Source of the DNA: Pilatotrama ljubarskyi
Taxonomy: Eukaryota; Basidiomycota; Agaricomycetes; Polyporales; Polyporaceae
Direction of reading: 5' to 3'
Length of the DNA: 64,000 nt
Assembly (NCBI GenBank): GCA_022385805.1
Contig: MU277673.1
Location: forward strand, 554,511-618,510
Part shown: positions 14,701 through 25,810 of the stretch, one piece after another
Layout of the letters: each line of letters opens with the position of its first letter
Numbering within the stretch: position 1 is the first letter of the stretch
Program-made: the position numbers and the translations under genes
The notes under the pieces: generated by a model
The model's database searches: none
What the model was told of the DNA's origin: nothing
What the model saw: only the letters and a program-made list of their open reading frames with translations

Positions 14701-16589
14701 GTCCATGTCCCTTGTGGACGACAACCCACCGAATGCTGACCAAAGCTGTGTAGGAGCAACTCGTGGACCGCGATCCTCGACGTACGGCGCCACTCGTGAA
14801 GTGGGTACTTTCTCTGCCCTTAGAGTTCCACGGGGACTCCGCATTTGCGAGTACGTCACCCGTACTCCTATGAGCTCAATAAGATACCTAATGAGACTGC
14901 AGTGAGCAAGTCGCTGTCCATCTTCAACATCTTGGTCGATTGCCTCGATCTACGGTTCCTTCCTTTGGCTGACCAGTATATTCACCTGTTCTTGGATAAC
15001 GCAAATACCGGCTATGCTGAGGTATGCTCCTTCTACGCTGTGAATGACGAGGACCAGTTCACAACCCATGAACCACAGATCCGTTCCCAAATTGCACAGA
15101 ATATCTACGCCATCATCAGCATTCAATGGCGGCCGGTGTACCCTACGGCGCAAGACTTCATTTCCGCGTGTTCCGCGACTCATGATCCACTCCGCATACG
15201 GTTCGTCACCCCACGTCTGACGTATGGCAATATACTCATTCCACCACAGCGAGGCCAGGTATATCGGACGTCTTTCGCAGATCGTGAGCCAACTGCCGGC
15301 ATGGCGAGAAGAACGACTACCGCCACCTCGAGTTAGCCAGTCTCAGTATGACAAGGTTGGCCTGACGAGTACGTCCTAGCGATTGGCTGATGTGATATTG
15401 GGTGGTGCGCTAACGAACTAACAGTCCTGCAATGGGTCTGGGATTTCGCACATGGACCGCAGGCACCCTTGATCTTCCCCTACATTGTTGTCTTGCTGTG
15501 AGTTGGCCTCCTTTTCCTGCCTCTCCTTCCAGCTGATATCCGATCCCAGTCCTGAGATCATCCGGATGTCCGAGCTGAACGACAGCTCGGAGTTGCAGAC
15601 GTATAGTTCGGCGGTACTATACGTTCTGTCCGCTGTTACCCCTCCGCCAGAGTTCATAGCAGTCATCGCGAACAACTTCATTGACGCAATCAAGTCATCA
15701 AACGTAAGCGAATGAGGTGCACTTCAAAGCAACATTGACTAACCTGCACATCCCAGTCATGGCGTATCCGAGTCAACGCTTTGCCGACTTTGATCGTTTT
15801 CTTCTACCGAAACCTGCTGAGCATGTCGAGCGACCTCGTCTCGAGGCTGATGAACGTTCTTCTCGAATGTCTATCTGATGAGAACATCGAAGTTCGAGAG
15901 ATGGCTTCCAAAATGTTGTCCGGCGTAGTCAGATGCTCTCAACGTCAGAGCATCATACCGCTGAAGGTACGAAGCAACAGTGTACCTCATAGTTACAGGC
16001 CTGAAGCTGCGTTCCTCAAGGACCGCTTCGTCGACACGCTTCGGCGAACAAGGCTCCCGAAGCGGGGGGATCCTACATACCAAGATTCCCTGCGATCACT
16101 GCACTCCGCTATCTTGGGGATCTGCGCTTTGATAGAGAGTTTCCCGTACTCCGTAGAGCCTTGGATGCCGCCGCTCACGGAAGGTACGTTAACAATGCCG
16201 TCTCGATACCCATTGCTGACGACCATATGCACAGTTTTGGCTAATCACGCTACCGACCCGCTACCGATCTCGAAGACCATTCGCAAATGCGCATCAGAGT
16301 TCAAGAAGGTCAGTGTCGACGTGATACTGACGTACTCGTTCATGCACCATGCTCACGACCTTGCTTCATGTTCTCCAGACACACCAGGTAGGTTTCGCGC
16401 GCCGTGCTCGTGTATTGAACGAGTGGCTGACAGATTCGCAGGACACATGGCACAAGGATCAACTTGCCTTCAACGAGGATCAGCTGCAGAGTCTCTCCAC
16501 CATGCTCGTCGGCACGTCGTACTGTATGTCGGCCCTTGAGTGTCCGGTCCAAGGTCGTCCTGGCTCATGTTTTTCTTCCAGACGCATGA
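8750..16589 (+). CDS. BLM10: Proteasome activator BLM10/PA200
   Basis: A HEAT-repeat giant spread over 7.8 kb with many short introns; I did not fix every junction. Recognisable blocks are LPYECESQEEMHSKLEYIVG, a WADMLSRLI stretch, LPWKPLWRVLQKELWPKK, the central region (9.4-13.6 kb), and the C-terminal EVREMASKMLSGVVRCSQR, LRSLHSAILGICALIESFPY and DTWHKDQLAFNEDQLQSLS. The protein ends ...GTSYYA, the HbYX-type tail that docks into the alpha-ring pockets of the 20S proteasome. That tail needs a last intron (donor at 16525, acceptor ending 16581): only AC-GCA-TGA lies in the final exon. A 9-nt exon at 16379-16387 (Thr-His-Gln) is also required. The 57-nt intron at 9055-9111 is in frame and stop-free. 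Blm10/PA200 caps nuclear and cytoplasmic proteasomes and promotes ATP-independent degradation. Confidence 0.93.
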
Positions 16590-19500
16590 TCTCTGTTTCG
16601 TCGCTTTGCATTTGCACCGCCTACAGTTCTGTATCATCATTGCTTCTCATCGCCACCACTGTATGTATCACTACCGTCATCGCACTATCCACATCTACAG
16701 CATCCCATGTCCACCAATCAAGACCATCAGGATCATGCATAACGCGCCAGCCGCGTCCCTCGGGCCAGTGGCCACCAAAAGCGCTGCCCACAGGAGTGCG
16801 GCCCTGAAGGGCGGTCCAACGCCTAGTGCCTCGCCCTGGTGGGCTCCCAAGCAACATCACGGATTACTCCGCTGACCTTGCGTGGCGCTGGAGCTAAGAA
16901 CACGGTCGGATTCCTGCGCCAGAAAGCGAGCTCCGCAGAGGCCTGAAAGGTGTTGTTGAGGTAGCATGCCGCACGATTCGGCGCGCCGCACTAACTGCGC
17001 AAGATCCACATGTGTATACTATGCATTGGTAAGAACGCGTTTGCTGTCGCCTTCGCACGAAAACAAAGTAGTACGAACCTTCCATTTGGCTGTCAGTCAT
17101 GGGAAGTCAAGCAGTCCGCTATGAGCGTTTCAAGTGCATGGAAGGGCCCTGCGCGGACGAAGGGGGCAGATTTGATCTAGTCGTTGCACCCCGAGTAGTT
17201 ACGCTCTTCACATTTACTCTGGCTAGCATAAGTATGTGTAAGCACTGCAGTATCTGGAATTCTTGCATGTGTCATGATCACAGGCCTCAATCCTACCTCT
17301 GAGCCTCAAATGTTTCGGTGATGACTCCTTGGGCTCTCGAAGTAGAATTCGCATCTGAGCGGATGTCCTGAAGCGTCTTCTCAGCGAGATGCATGGCGCA
17401 AAGGCTGGCTGTACGTTCTAGCAGAGTTCAAGGGGAACCATGAGAGACCGAGACTCCGAGGAAGGGCGAACCCTCGGGTTAACGTCACCGGTAAACACCT
17501 GGGAAGGGGGAATGTGGTTCGGACTGGTCTGTACATATCGAGCGGTATCGCGTTTTGACGGATCCGCGGCATGCAGCGTCCAAGCCGACGGTGCGACGGT
17601 ACAGAAGCCGAGGAACCTACACTCTAGCCGCTAGAGCGGCCAGTAAACACGGTAGCTCGGTGAGCTTCGAGCTTTGTCGCTCGACGACCGAATCCTACGG
17701 GTCACGCACGCAGTCAAGGCTGGTGGGCGACTCCAACAGACCGGATGAGCGGTCTGCATCTCCAAAACCGTACACGGGCTACCATAGTGAGACAGATTGA
17801 CGGCCCTCTGGACAGCTTCCACCGTTTCCCTGGAACAATGCTCCGCGACCGGCCCTGGCGCGAAGGCGAGCGTCGACGGCCCTCGCTGAACACGTGCATG
17901 CAAAGCGCCTCACTGATCAGAAGGACGGCATGTGGCGGACTCGAGGCTGTCATTTCAAGGGGTTCGTGGCTGTCGGCGCAGATCAGAGCAGCTCGCAAGC
18001 CGGTAGCCAGACTCTGAACCTTCGCCGGAGGTAGACTGCGGTAAGGCGAGGGGGAAGCCGAATGAGCGTCGCCGATAGCGTCATGTTTTCGCGGATGCGC
18101 GTCGAGTACGAGAACAGAGTGAGTCGTTCCATGGATGAATTTCGCTACTGTACGCCGCTCCCGTCCGTGCATGCAGGCTTGCGGACGGCATCCGCGATGC
18201 TGCCGCCTAACAAATCGGGAGAGAAAGGGCTGCGCTGAGACCACAGAAGACAGACATTCACACGCAATTACCAATTACATGGACCCCCGGCGTGGGGCAC
18301 ACTGTGAGCGGGAATTTCAGAAGAGACATCGCAGCGTCAGGATCATCTTCACGTCTTGCGTGCTCCGACCGGGGTCATTGCAAGACGTAAGAGATTTGGT
18401 TGTTGACTACCTCCGAAGGCATATCGACGACTCACTGAGCATACCCAGGGAGAGCTGCGCTGTTCGAACATCGGGTCCTTTGCCAAGTTGGAGGAGTGAT
18501 TTCTTATACTATGTAATGCCGCAGTGCCATTCTGGATGGAGTTACCGTACTGGACGCAAACGGCATGATCAACGTCATTGCGCAATAGTTCCTCGTCTAT
18601 CTTTCAGAGCTGCGCTGTCGTGCAATCAAAAGTACGCAAGCCTGATGTGGGGTGGAGAAAATCAGGAAGCGGTTGCATCCACGAACGGCGAGGACGCGAG
18701 AAGGCGAGTAGTATGGTGGTACAAAATACCACAAGAGGAAACGCCGCCACCCAACAGTGTAACTTATTGGCAAGCGCCCGCAGGTGCGATTCCTACTCCG
18801 GTGATTTACGAGTACAGCATTGTACCGCTCTTTTTCTGCGCATCTCTCCGACATCAATGTGGGATATACGTCCTTGTGTAAAGCGTAAGGTGTCTCGGGA
18901 GTCGGGGCTGCAGAACCTCGGGTTTCGAGTCGGAACGGGAGCACAGGCGCCTACGGTATATGGGCGTCTCTTTGCGCCGCTTCACGTGGCAAAATGTGGG
19001 ACAGTGCATTGCATGCAGGTCCGGCGTCAGGCGAGTCTCAGGCCGTGTGTCGCCCCGCTGCTCGAGACGAGCATGGATCGATTGAGCAGCAGAGTGCGAA
19101 GCGGGGTGGTGAGGATCGATGAGGGTCGATACACGACGTTCGAGCATGTAAAAGAGGGAAAATGAGCAGAGAGTGGTGCGTGAAGCGTTGGCAATCGCCG
19201 CCGCAAGACGGGCACGTTGCAATCAGACCCTGAGCTTCTTCCGTAAGGCAGGCGCAAGGCTCTCCCCACCTCCGCCTCTCTCCCTCCTCCCTCTCTTCTC
19301 CTCCATCCACGACGTCCTCGGCGCCCTGGTTCCCCTCAGCAAGCATCTCAAACTCAGCAAAGCCATCCTATCTATCTCGCATCTTCCCCTCGCATTGCAA
19401 TATCACGACCTGAGCCGCGCAGTTCTTCCAATTGTTTATACCATTCCCCCCTTCGTCTGCTAGATATCCTAGTCCATTCGGATTCTATCGCTCTCCAGCG

Positions 19501-19741
19501 ACCACAGGGCCAGGACTGGTCGCCAACTTTTGCATCCAAACCCGCGCGCACGACTCACGCATCGCCTCGCTCCTCCTCAAACCTTCTTGCCTAGCAAGAT
19601 CTCCGCCTGTTTTTATCCATCAAGCCTGAGGACGTGGTATCGGCAACTTATTGCTAATTCGTAAGCAGTCGCAGCTCAGGGTTCAAATCCCTCGTGTCTG
19701 CGAACTCCCGTACTCACTTTGATCCCCCACCCTTACCCGCC
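16590..19741. other. Gene-poor stretch, no recognised gene
   Basis: After the BLM10 3' untranslated region I see no open frame with recognisable motifs on either strand. The longest frame (18135-18881, +) is rich in Arg and Cys, overlaps equally long frames on the other strand, and looks like chance. The last 500 bp (from about 19250) is CT-rich and leads into the CCCH zinc-finger gene. A tRNA-Ser-like fragment lies at 19628-19701. Confidence 0.5.
19255..19310 (+). promoter_or_regulatory. Pyrimidine-rich tract upstream of the CCCH gene
   Basis: About 55 bases are almost entirely C and T, some 430 bp before the start codon at 19742. CT-rich stretches are frequent in fungal promoters and 5' untranslated regions and often lie just before the transcription start. 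Similar tracts precede the choline kinase and C2H2 genes in this window. Confidence 0.45.
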
Positions 19742-22443
19742 ATGCACGCAACAGTTACGACCCCCTTCCTGGACGCGACGAACTTCTCTATTCACGACTT
19801 TCCGCCAACCAACATCGCAAAAGATCCCTTAACCATCGAGACCGTGTACATGTTACCTACGATGGCCACTAGAAGGACTCCGACTTCTGCTCTTGGCAAA
19901 GGTACGCGTCTCTTCCTGCTAAGGTTCACTGGCCGCAACCGACGCGTCGCAACAGACATCTCGGACAGAAAGCTCGTCACACCCCCCAACGGTGCTGGGC
20001 ACTGGCGCCTCGACTCCAATGGACAACTGGTGGACTCGTCTGACTGGGATTTGGCTGAAGAGATCGTGAAGCTCAAGATCGGCGGCGACGCTACTGAATC
20101 TCAGGTTCGCACTCCCCCGCCGTCGAGAAAAACTCCTCCTGGACCGGTGTCTGTGCAGGAACCATCTCCTCTGGACACTGCGTCGCAGACGAGCTTTGAT
20201 TCAACTTCGACTGATGCCTTAAACCAGAGCGTGAATCTGGCATCGCATTCGCGCGAATCGTCAGCCGACACGACCGGTTCGCATGGCTCCGCACTGTCGT
20301 CTAACAGTCAGACCCTGCGCGCTCCGCCCGTGACACCACTCAAAGTAGGCGCCGTAGGCGAATCGAGGAACCGTCCGCACTCCTACAGCGGCGGCTTGTC
20401 CAGCACAGACCTCATTCGGCTGCAGCAGGCGGGTGGTAGCCCTGGCAACACCGAGTCGTGGTCCTCACCAAATGGAACTCCGGAGCGCCAGCAGCAGCAG
20501 GCTGAGCAACTGACGTACCCTTCCCTGTTGGCTTCGCACAGCGGGCCCGCGTCGCGCTTCTCGGATCAGCAGCAGCCTTTCCCGCACAGCGGCCTGTCTC
20601 GGTCGCATGAGGAGCTCCAGGCCGACTTCCAGATTCAGCAGCAGCGCCCATTCAACTCTGCTCCTCACGGCGTCTCTCCTCCGCAAACAGGCGTTCCGGC
20701 CCCCTTCCCACACGGACGGCCGCCCAATGTTGCCACGAACATATCCTATCGCCAGCCCCCGCCGCGCGCCTTCAATCCTGCTATCCCGCCTGTCGTCCCC
20801 ACCCCCACGACCTTCGCTGGCTATCCGGCGCCGGTGCATCCTGGGGCGATGCCGGTGGGCGGCCCGCAGCAAGACCTGTACAACATGATGCTGCCGACGC
20901 CGCCCCTCGAGAACCCTACGATGGCACGTCTCCAACAGCAATCTGGCGTCTTCCAGCGTACTCACCATCACTCTGCTTCGGATCCTGCTTCTCTCCGTGA
21001 CCCTGCTACGCTTGCTCTGCTGAACAATGCTTTTGCTGCCGGTCAGATGTATGCGCCTGCGATGGGGCCTCCGCCTGCGCTGTCCATGTTCGCGAACCAG
21101 TTCTACGGCGCGCCCGCGGAACCTTACCCGTCTCCTGAGCTCGCAGCTGCCCAGATGATGGCACAACTACAGGCGCAGTACACTGGACCGTACGGCGTAC
21201 CGCTGTCCAACCAAGGCGTGGCTCTGACAAACACCGGCTCCTCCAACTCTACTGGCAATGGCCCCAGCGCGAACAACCGGAAGCTTGGCCTCTACAAGAC
21301 AGAGCTCTGCAGGAGCTGGGAGGAGAAGGGAAGCTGCCGGTACGGGGCGAAATGCCAGTTTGCCCATGGTGAGGAAGAGTTGCGGAAGGTTCAGCGGCAC
21401 CCCAAGGTTCGTTGCCTCTACTTCATTCCACCCTCCTATAAAGTTCATCCGGCTGACCGCTCGGCTCTGAATTTTTACCCTTGCAGTACAAGACGGAAAT
21501 CTGCAGGGTATGTCTTCCCATCGAAGCTCGACCCTGCACTTGCTGATCTCCAACGTTACGTTTCTCTAGACGTTCTGGGTATCTGGGTCGTGCCCGTACG
21601 GCAAGCGGTGCTGTTTCATCCACACGGAACTCCCTGCGAACGGAGCTGCCCCCGGGGCTGACGGTACTCCGCCGCCGAGCAACCCAGACGGCCGGGCACG
21701 TTCTTCCAGTACGAACAGCGACCCGAACGACGTGTCCTCGAGCTCGCTGCTCGCGCGCATTTCTGCGAAGCGTACTCAGGAGAATGTGATCAACTCTGGG
21801 TCAGGCAGCTTGAGCACGACTCCTCCGTCAGCGGGCTATCAGGTCAACGGACGGCCCGACCATTTGCGCGTCAACACCAACGTAGCGGATGCGGCGACGA
21901 TTCCCAAACAAAACAAGTCTGCGTACCCGACTTTCGCGCACAACGGGGTCCTCATGCCTGCGCCAGAGGATACCGGTGCAAGATCGCCTGGTCCGGTGAC
22001 CGCTGGACCTGACTTCGGCAGACACGCGAGTTCTAGATTGGATATCGTGGGCTCTCAGGTATGTGTATGCCGTGATATAGGGTTCGCGATAACGTGTTGC
22101 TGAACATGTTCCTCTGCAGCGTGGCGGTCCCAAGACGGCAGTAAACCCAAGCGTCCGTCACTCGTTCAACGGCAGCGAGATCCCCCTGGACCTCAGCAGC
22201 CTTACCACTCCCACTGCTGCGAACCCGACTTCCCAGCTGAACGCCTCTCCCGAGGCGCCGAAGGTCTCCCGTATCAACGGTCATGTGCGCTCCGGCAGCG
22301 CAGGCAACTGGGCGAGCGCGACGCGCAGTAGTCACCTCACCGCTTACCCTCTTTCTTCGATTCCCGGTGGCGACCTCAAGGCCAACTCGCCTTGGGCCGA
22401 GTACGGCGTCGGTTCTCGCCTGGCGGAGAAAAACTGGGCATGA
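19742..22443 (+). CDS. Tandem CCCH zinc-finger protein (TIS11/ZFP36 type)
   Basis: Exons 19742-19901, 19956-21406, 21487-21507, 21570-22058 and 22120-22443 give 814 residues. Two C-x8-C-x5-C-x3-H fingers lie near residues 520-585, with the typical lead-ins YKTELCRSW and YKTEICRTFW. The second lead-in is split: a 21-nt exon encodes exactly YKTEICR. The long N-terminal half is rich in Gln, Pro, Ser and Thr and probably disordered; the tail ends in [18 protein letters not shown]. Proteins of this type bind AU-rich elements in mRNA 3' regions and promote decay; fungal examples affect metabolism, mating and stress. The first ATG at 19742 is used, as the frame upstream has only a GTG. The 54-nt first intron is in frame and stop-free. 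Confidence 0.92.
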
Positions 22444-23114
22444 GCAGGCTGTCGTCTACAACGGTACCCTCGACTGGTCGGCGACTCTGTCGAGCTCAGG
22501 GCGATGCACGGACACGTTCCAAGCCATCGCTGCTACCTGGCGCCCTCTGGCCGACGGACGGATCGACGACGCTCGTCCCTAGATGTGACCCCTCGGACAC
22601 GCTACCATCTTTCCCTCCTTACTCACGTCTTCGCTCATGTTTTCTGTAGTTTTTGTTCTGTCTTCCCGCTCCCAGTCTCGTCGCGCAGCTTTTCTGTCCG
22701 CTCATCTCGTCGAAGCAAGTCTGACTTATTCTCTTGACAATCCGGATAGCTCCCCACATCCATCATCATCGTCGACGCCCGCACATGTTATCTTATGACA
22801 TTAATACATCATGCTTACGCCCCTCCCTCTCCCTCGAAGGGGTGCGACTCAAATGAGACCGAGATTGATGGTTCGCATCGTGAATTCCGCGTAGTAGAAT
22901 ACCGGTATATACAGCGTCGTAAGGTACGTGACATCTAGTTCGAACGTCTACGGCGCATGTAAGCACATCATTGTCTCCGAAGCCATGTAGGTATGATGAG
23001 TCGCGCTAAGCCAAAAGTATGCGCGGCTTCATGGAAACGAGCCGCAGAGAGCCCTTGGCTCGGTTCGGCGCGAGGTACCACTCCCCCTGCCCCTTGAAAA
23101 AAAATTGTGAGCGA
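22444..23114. other. Intergenic region between convergent genes
   Basis: This 670-bp stretch holds the 3' ends of the CCCH gene (+) and choline kinase gene (-). It is less GC-rich than the flanking coding sequence and pyrimidine-rich near 22610-22700, as expected for 3' untranslated DNA. No gene is seen. Confidence 0.5.
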
Positions 23115-24795
23115 TTACGGAACGTTGGTGATTCCCAGAGCGCGTATCTCTCTACGGAAGCCCTCCATGCGGCACTGCGCGTAGCCGAGGTAGTCAAACT
23201 CGGGTTCGCCATCCTTCCCTTCCACGAACTCGCGAGCCTGGACGACGCCCCAGACGGCCCACATGGCGTGCGATGCCGGGCTCCAGACGCGAACCTGGCT
23301 CTCGAGCTTTTGCATCTCAGCCTCGAGGACGTCCTCTGACAGGACCGGAGCGACCGTGGGAGCGGGCGCGTCGATGGAGCATTGGGTGTGCGTGAGGTAA
23401 GCGCGATAGAAGTTTCTGCGCTGCTCGACCGTCGGGTAGCGGCTGGGGTCGAGGAGGTGCGGGGTGGGCCCGTGGTAGTCAGCGGTCCACTCGTGGAAGT
23501 GGTTCGCGATGTCGAACGCGGCCGGGTTGGGCGAGGCATACTCGAAGTCGACGACGATGATCTGTGGGGGATGCGTGACATGGTTTAGTGTGAGAGCGCG
23601 GGGCGCGCGAAGGGGCAGGAACGCGTCAATGAGCCACTGTTCTGCGGATGTCCGTGGAGATTGGCTGGAACTCACCTGGCGGTGGGCGGGCTGCCCTTCC
23701 TTGAGCGTCCGGAGGCGCAAGAGATTGCCATACTGAGCGTCGTTGTGCGAGAACACCCTGGGGCTGCTGCCCTCGCTGTTCTCCTTCTGATGCACCCAGC
23801 GTAGGTACTGGTCCCATTCCTGCGCGAAGCGGTCCAGGTCAAGGTTCCGACGGGCTTCCGCAGGCGCTCCCGGTAGCGCAAGCACTTCGCGGGCGGACGG
23901 GAGCCATGACCTGACGTTCTTCTCCACTCCCAGCCGAATCCCTCTCTCGGGGCCATCCGTGTGCACCTCGTACACAACGGCATCGATATCCACCCCATGC
24001 AGCTCCGCCATGCGAGCACCAATCCAAGAGCTGATTTCGGGGTCGCGCATGTCGGCAGCAGTCAACGCGGTGGAGTCGAAGTACTCCTCGACACGCCCGT
24101 TCTCGAACGTCCCATATACGCGCGGACCAATGTGGTAGCGCGAAGACAACACGTGTAGCGTGTGTAGCTCTCGCGGACGCGAAATGAGGGAGCCAGAGGA
24201 GGGGCCGTAGACTCGAAGCAGCACCGTACGCGTCTTTGGCACCGGCGGGCATGACACGAAGAATACGGCATTGGTGAGAGAGCCGGAGACCTTCTGGATG
24301 CTGATGTGGTCTGGAGTAATCTCCGGCTCAGACCAGGAAGGTGCGCGTATGGTGTGTAGGATCTTTAGCAGTTGCTCCGCGAAGGAGGAAGTCTTGTAGC
24401 GTCTGTAGTAAGGTAAGGTCAGTATAGATGAAAGACGCAGAAGCATGCGGACACCAGACCAGGATAGAGCAATCCGTCCTGTCCCACAAGTGGTTAGCTT
24501 GCCGGAGGGCGTCCGAGCTGGAGCCATGACAAGAGCTACGCTCAAATACTCACCGTGCTTCCAATCTGATGTCTGCATGGCGCAGACCCTCTACGCGAAC
24601 AACGTCGACGTCGGTGTCATCGAAAGGGATAGACAACGAGGATGAAGAGTATGCCGGAGAGGTGCCGATAGATGCGTTATCAGGCAACGAGCGAGAGGAT
24701 GTCGACGACGATCTCCTGTTGAGTGGTATTCCAGCAGGCCTAAACTTGGCCAGTGAGGACGATGGGGGGAGATCAGGGCCGACCGTAGGCGACAT
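23115..24795 (-). CDS. CKI1: Choline/ethanolamine kinase
   Basis: Exons 24795-24554, 24402-23676 and 23561-23115 give 471 residues. Family marks are the N-terminal ISIQKVSGSLTNAVFFVS, the Brenner-type catalytic motif FSHNDAQYGNLLRL, and IIVVDFEYASPNPAAFDIANHFHEW, the metal and phosphate-binding aspartate region. The enzyme phosphorylates choline or ethanolamine with ATP, the first step of the Kennedy pathway to phosphatidylcholine and phosphatidylethanolamine; it is normally cytosolic. The ATG at 24795 has a strong context (CCACCATGT); a second in-frame ATG at 24900 would add 35 basic residues. The 114-nt intron (23562-23675) is in frame and stop-free, and its removal joins the two catalytic motifs correctly. 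Substrate preference cannot be told from sequence. Confidence 0.94.
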
Positions 24796-24954
24796 GGTGG
24801 TGTCGCTGAGCTGAGGCACGATGCCCGCTTCGCGAAGAGCGTTCAGAAGTTTGCTGAATAGAGAAGTCGTAATGCGGGCTTTTGACGGCAACCTTGCCAT
24901 TCACGACCAAACTGTTGCTATATTTCCACTGGTATTGAGACAACAGGAGCGCGA

Positions 24955-25035
24955 GCTGTAGCTTGCGCGAGGAGGGGGAGGAGGAAGGATGCGGGAGTCA
25001 CGCGAGCAGGAGGAGGAGGAGAAGAGAAAGGTGGA
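24955..25035 (-). promoter_or_regulatory. CT-rich promoter tract of choline kinase
   Basis: On the minus strand this is a run of CT and CCT units (GGA/GAG repeats on the plus strand), 60-240 bp upstream of the candidate start codons. It matches the pyrimidine-rich elements before other genes here. Confidence 0.4.
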
Positions 25036-25503
25036 AAAGAGCCACAATGCGTCGTGCGAATTTTGGCCAGCGGGATATCACAAGCCTTGGCATTCTCCTT
25101 ATCGGCGTGTAAATCTAATCCTATTCGCCCCTATCGACATCAGTAATCAGATTACTTGAGCTTCAATCCAGCTTCAAGTACTTTCGCAGAGCTTCATGCC
25201 CTCAGAGCGACGAACATGATTCGCGATTCATCAATTTGAGCTAGTAATGCGCTATAGCACACACGTGTATCGCATGTACCACTCCTCAGGTCGTGGTGGG
25301 AAGTCCATGGCCTGCGTGGAGGACAATATTTGCCAATTTCCGCCAATCTCTCTAACGCCGCAGCGCTGCGTCATGCAGCTCTTCCAAAGGGCATCATGAC
25401 CACCTCGTGCGCGGTGTTCTGCTCGCCCATGGCCAGTCTGGTGTGTTCCTTACTCCGAACGAGCGTTGTGCGGGGCTCACCTTCGTCCTTTCAGTATCCT
25501 TTA

Positions 25504-25538
25504 GGGCCTGGTCGGCTGCCCGTGAGATACAACTCACG
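25504..25538 (+). repeat. MITE left terminal inverted repeat
   Basis: The 35-bp left end pairs with 25776-25810, with one mismatch at its 26th base (A against T). Confidence 0.85.
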
Positions 25539-25775
25539 CCCCGCCAAAAGCCACTCACGTGTGAGCACCAACTCGCACTCACCTGTGAGTTCTAGATCAC
25601 GGTCGAACAGAGCGGTCGGCTGCCCAATCTCCACGGGCGCTACGATGTCACGCTTGGGCGCTCACCACTGGGGGTGCATGCGCGCACAAGCCTGACACTT
25701 TGTGACTGTGAGCGCTTCGGTGCTCGCAGTGTGAGTGCGGAGTTTTCGGGCATCTCGGGCATCGTTCACATCACA

Positions 25776-25810
25776 CGTGAGTTGAATCTCACGGGCAGCC
25801 GACCAGGCCC
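25776..25810 (-). repeat. MITE right terminal inverted repeat
   Basis: This 35-bp right end is the reverse complement of the left end except for one base, followed by the second TTA copy. Confidence 0.85.

Larger units (their letters stand above)
25504..25810. mobile_element. MITE, PIF/Harbinger-like non-autonomous DNA transposon
   Basis: The 307-bp element has 35-bp terminal inverted repeats (25504-25538 and 25776-25810) that differ at one base. Each begins GGGCCTGGTCGGCTGCCCG. It is flanked by the direct repeat TTA (25501-25503 and 25811-25813). A TTA target duplication and termini starting GGGCC fit the PIF/Harbinger superfamily. Further inverted CTCAC/GTGAG segments lie inside, so a single strand could fold back over much of its length. 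It has no transposase frame and would need an autonomous relative elsewhere. The near-identical ends suggest recent insertion or constraint. Confidence 0.85.

Noticed and set aside
18135..18881. 248-codon open frame on the plus strand
   Set aside because: No motif, Arg/Cys-rich composition, and equally long frames overlap it on the other strand.
25540..25775. Repeated CTCAC/GTGAG units in the MITE as a CRISPR-like array
   Set aside because: Units are irregular, inverted and lie inside a transposon in a eukaryotic genome; there are no uniform repeats or spacers.
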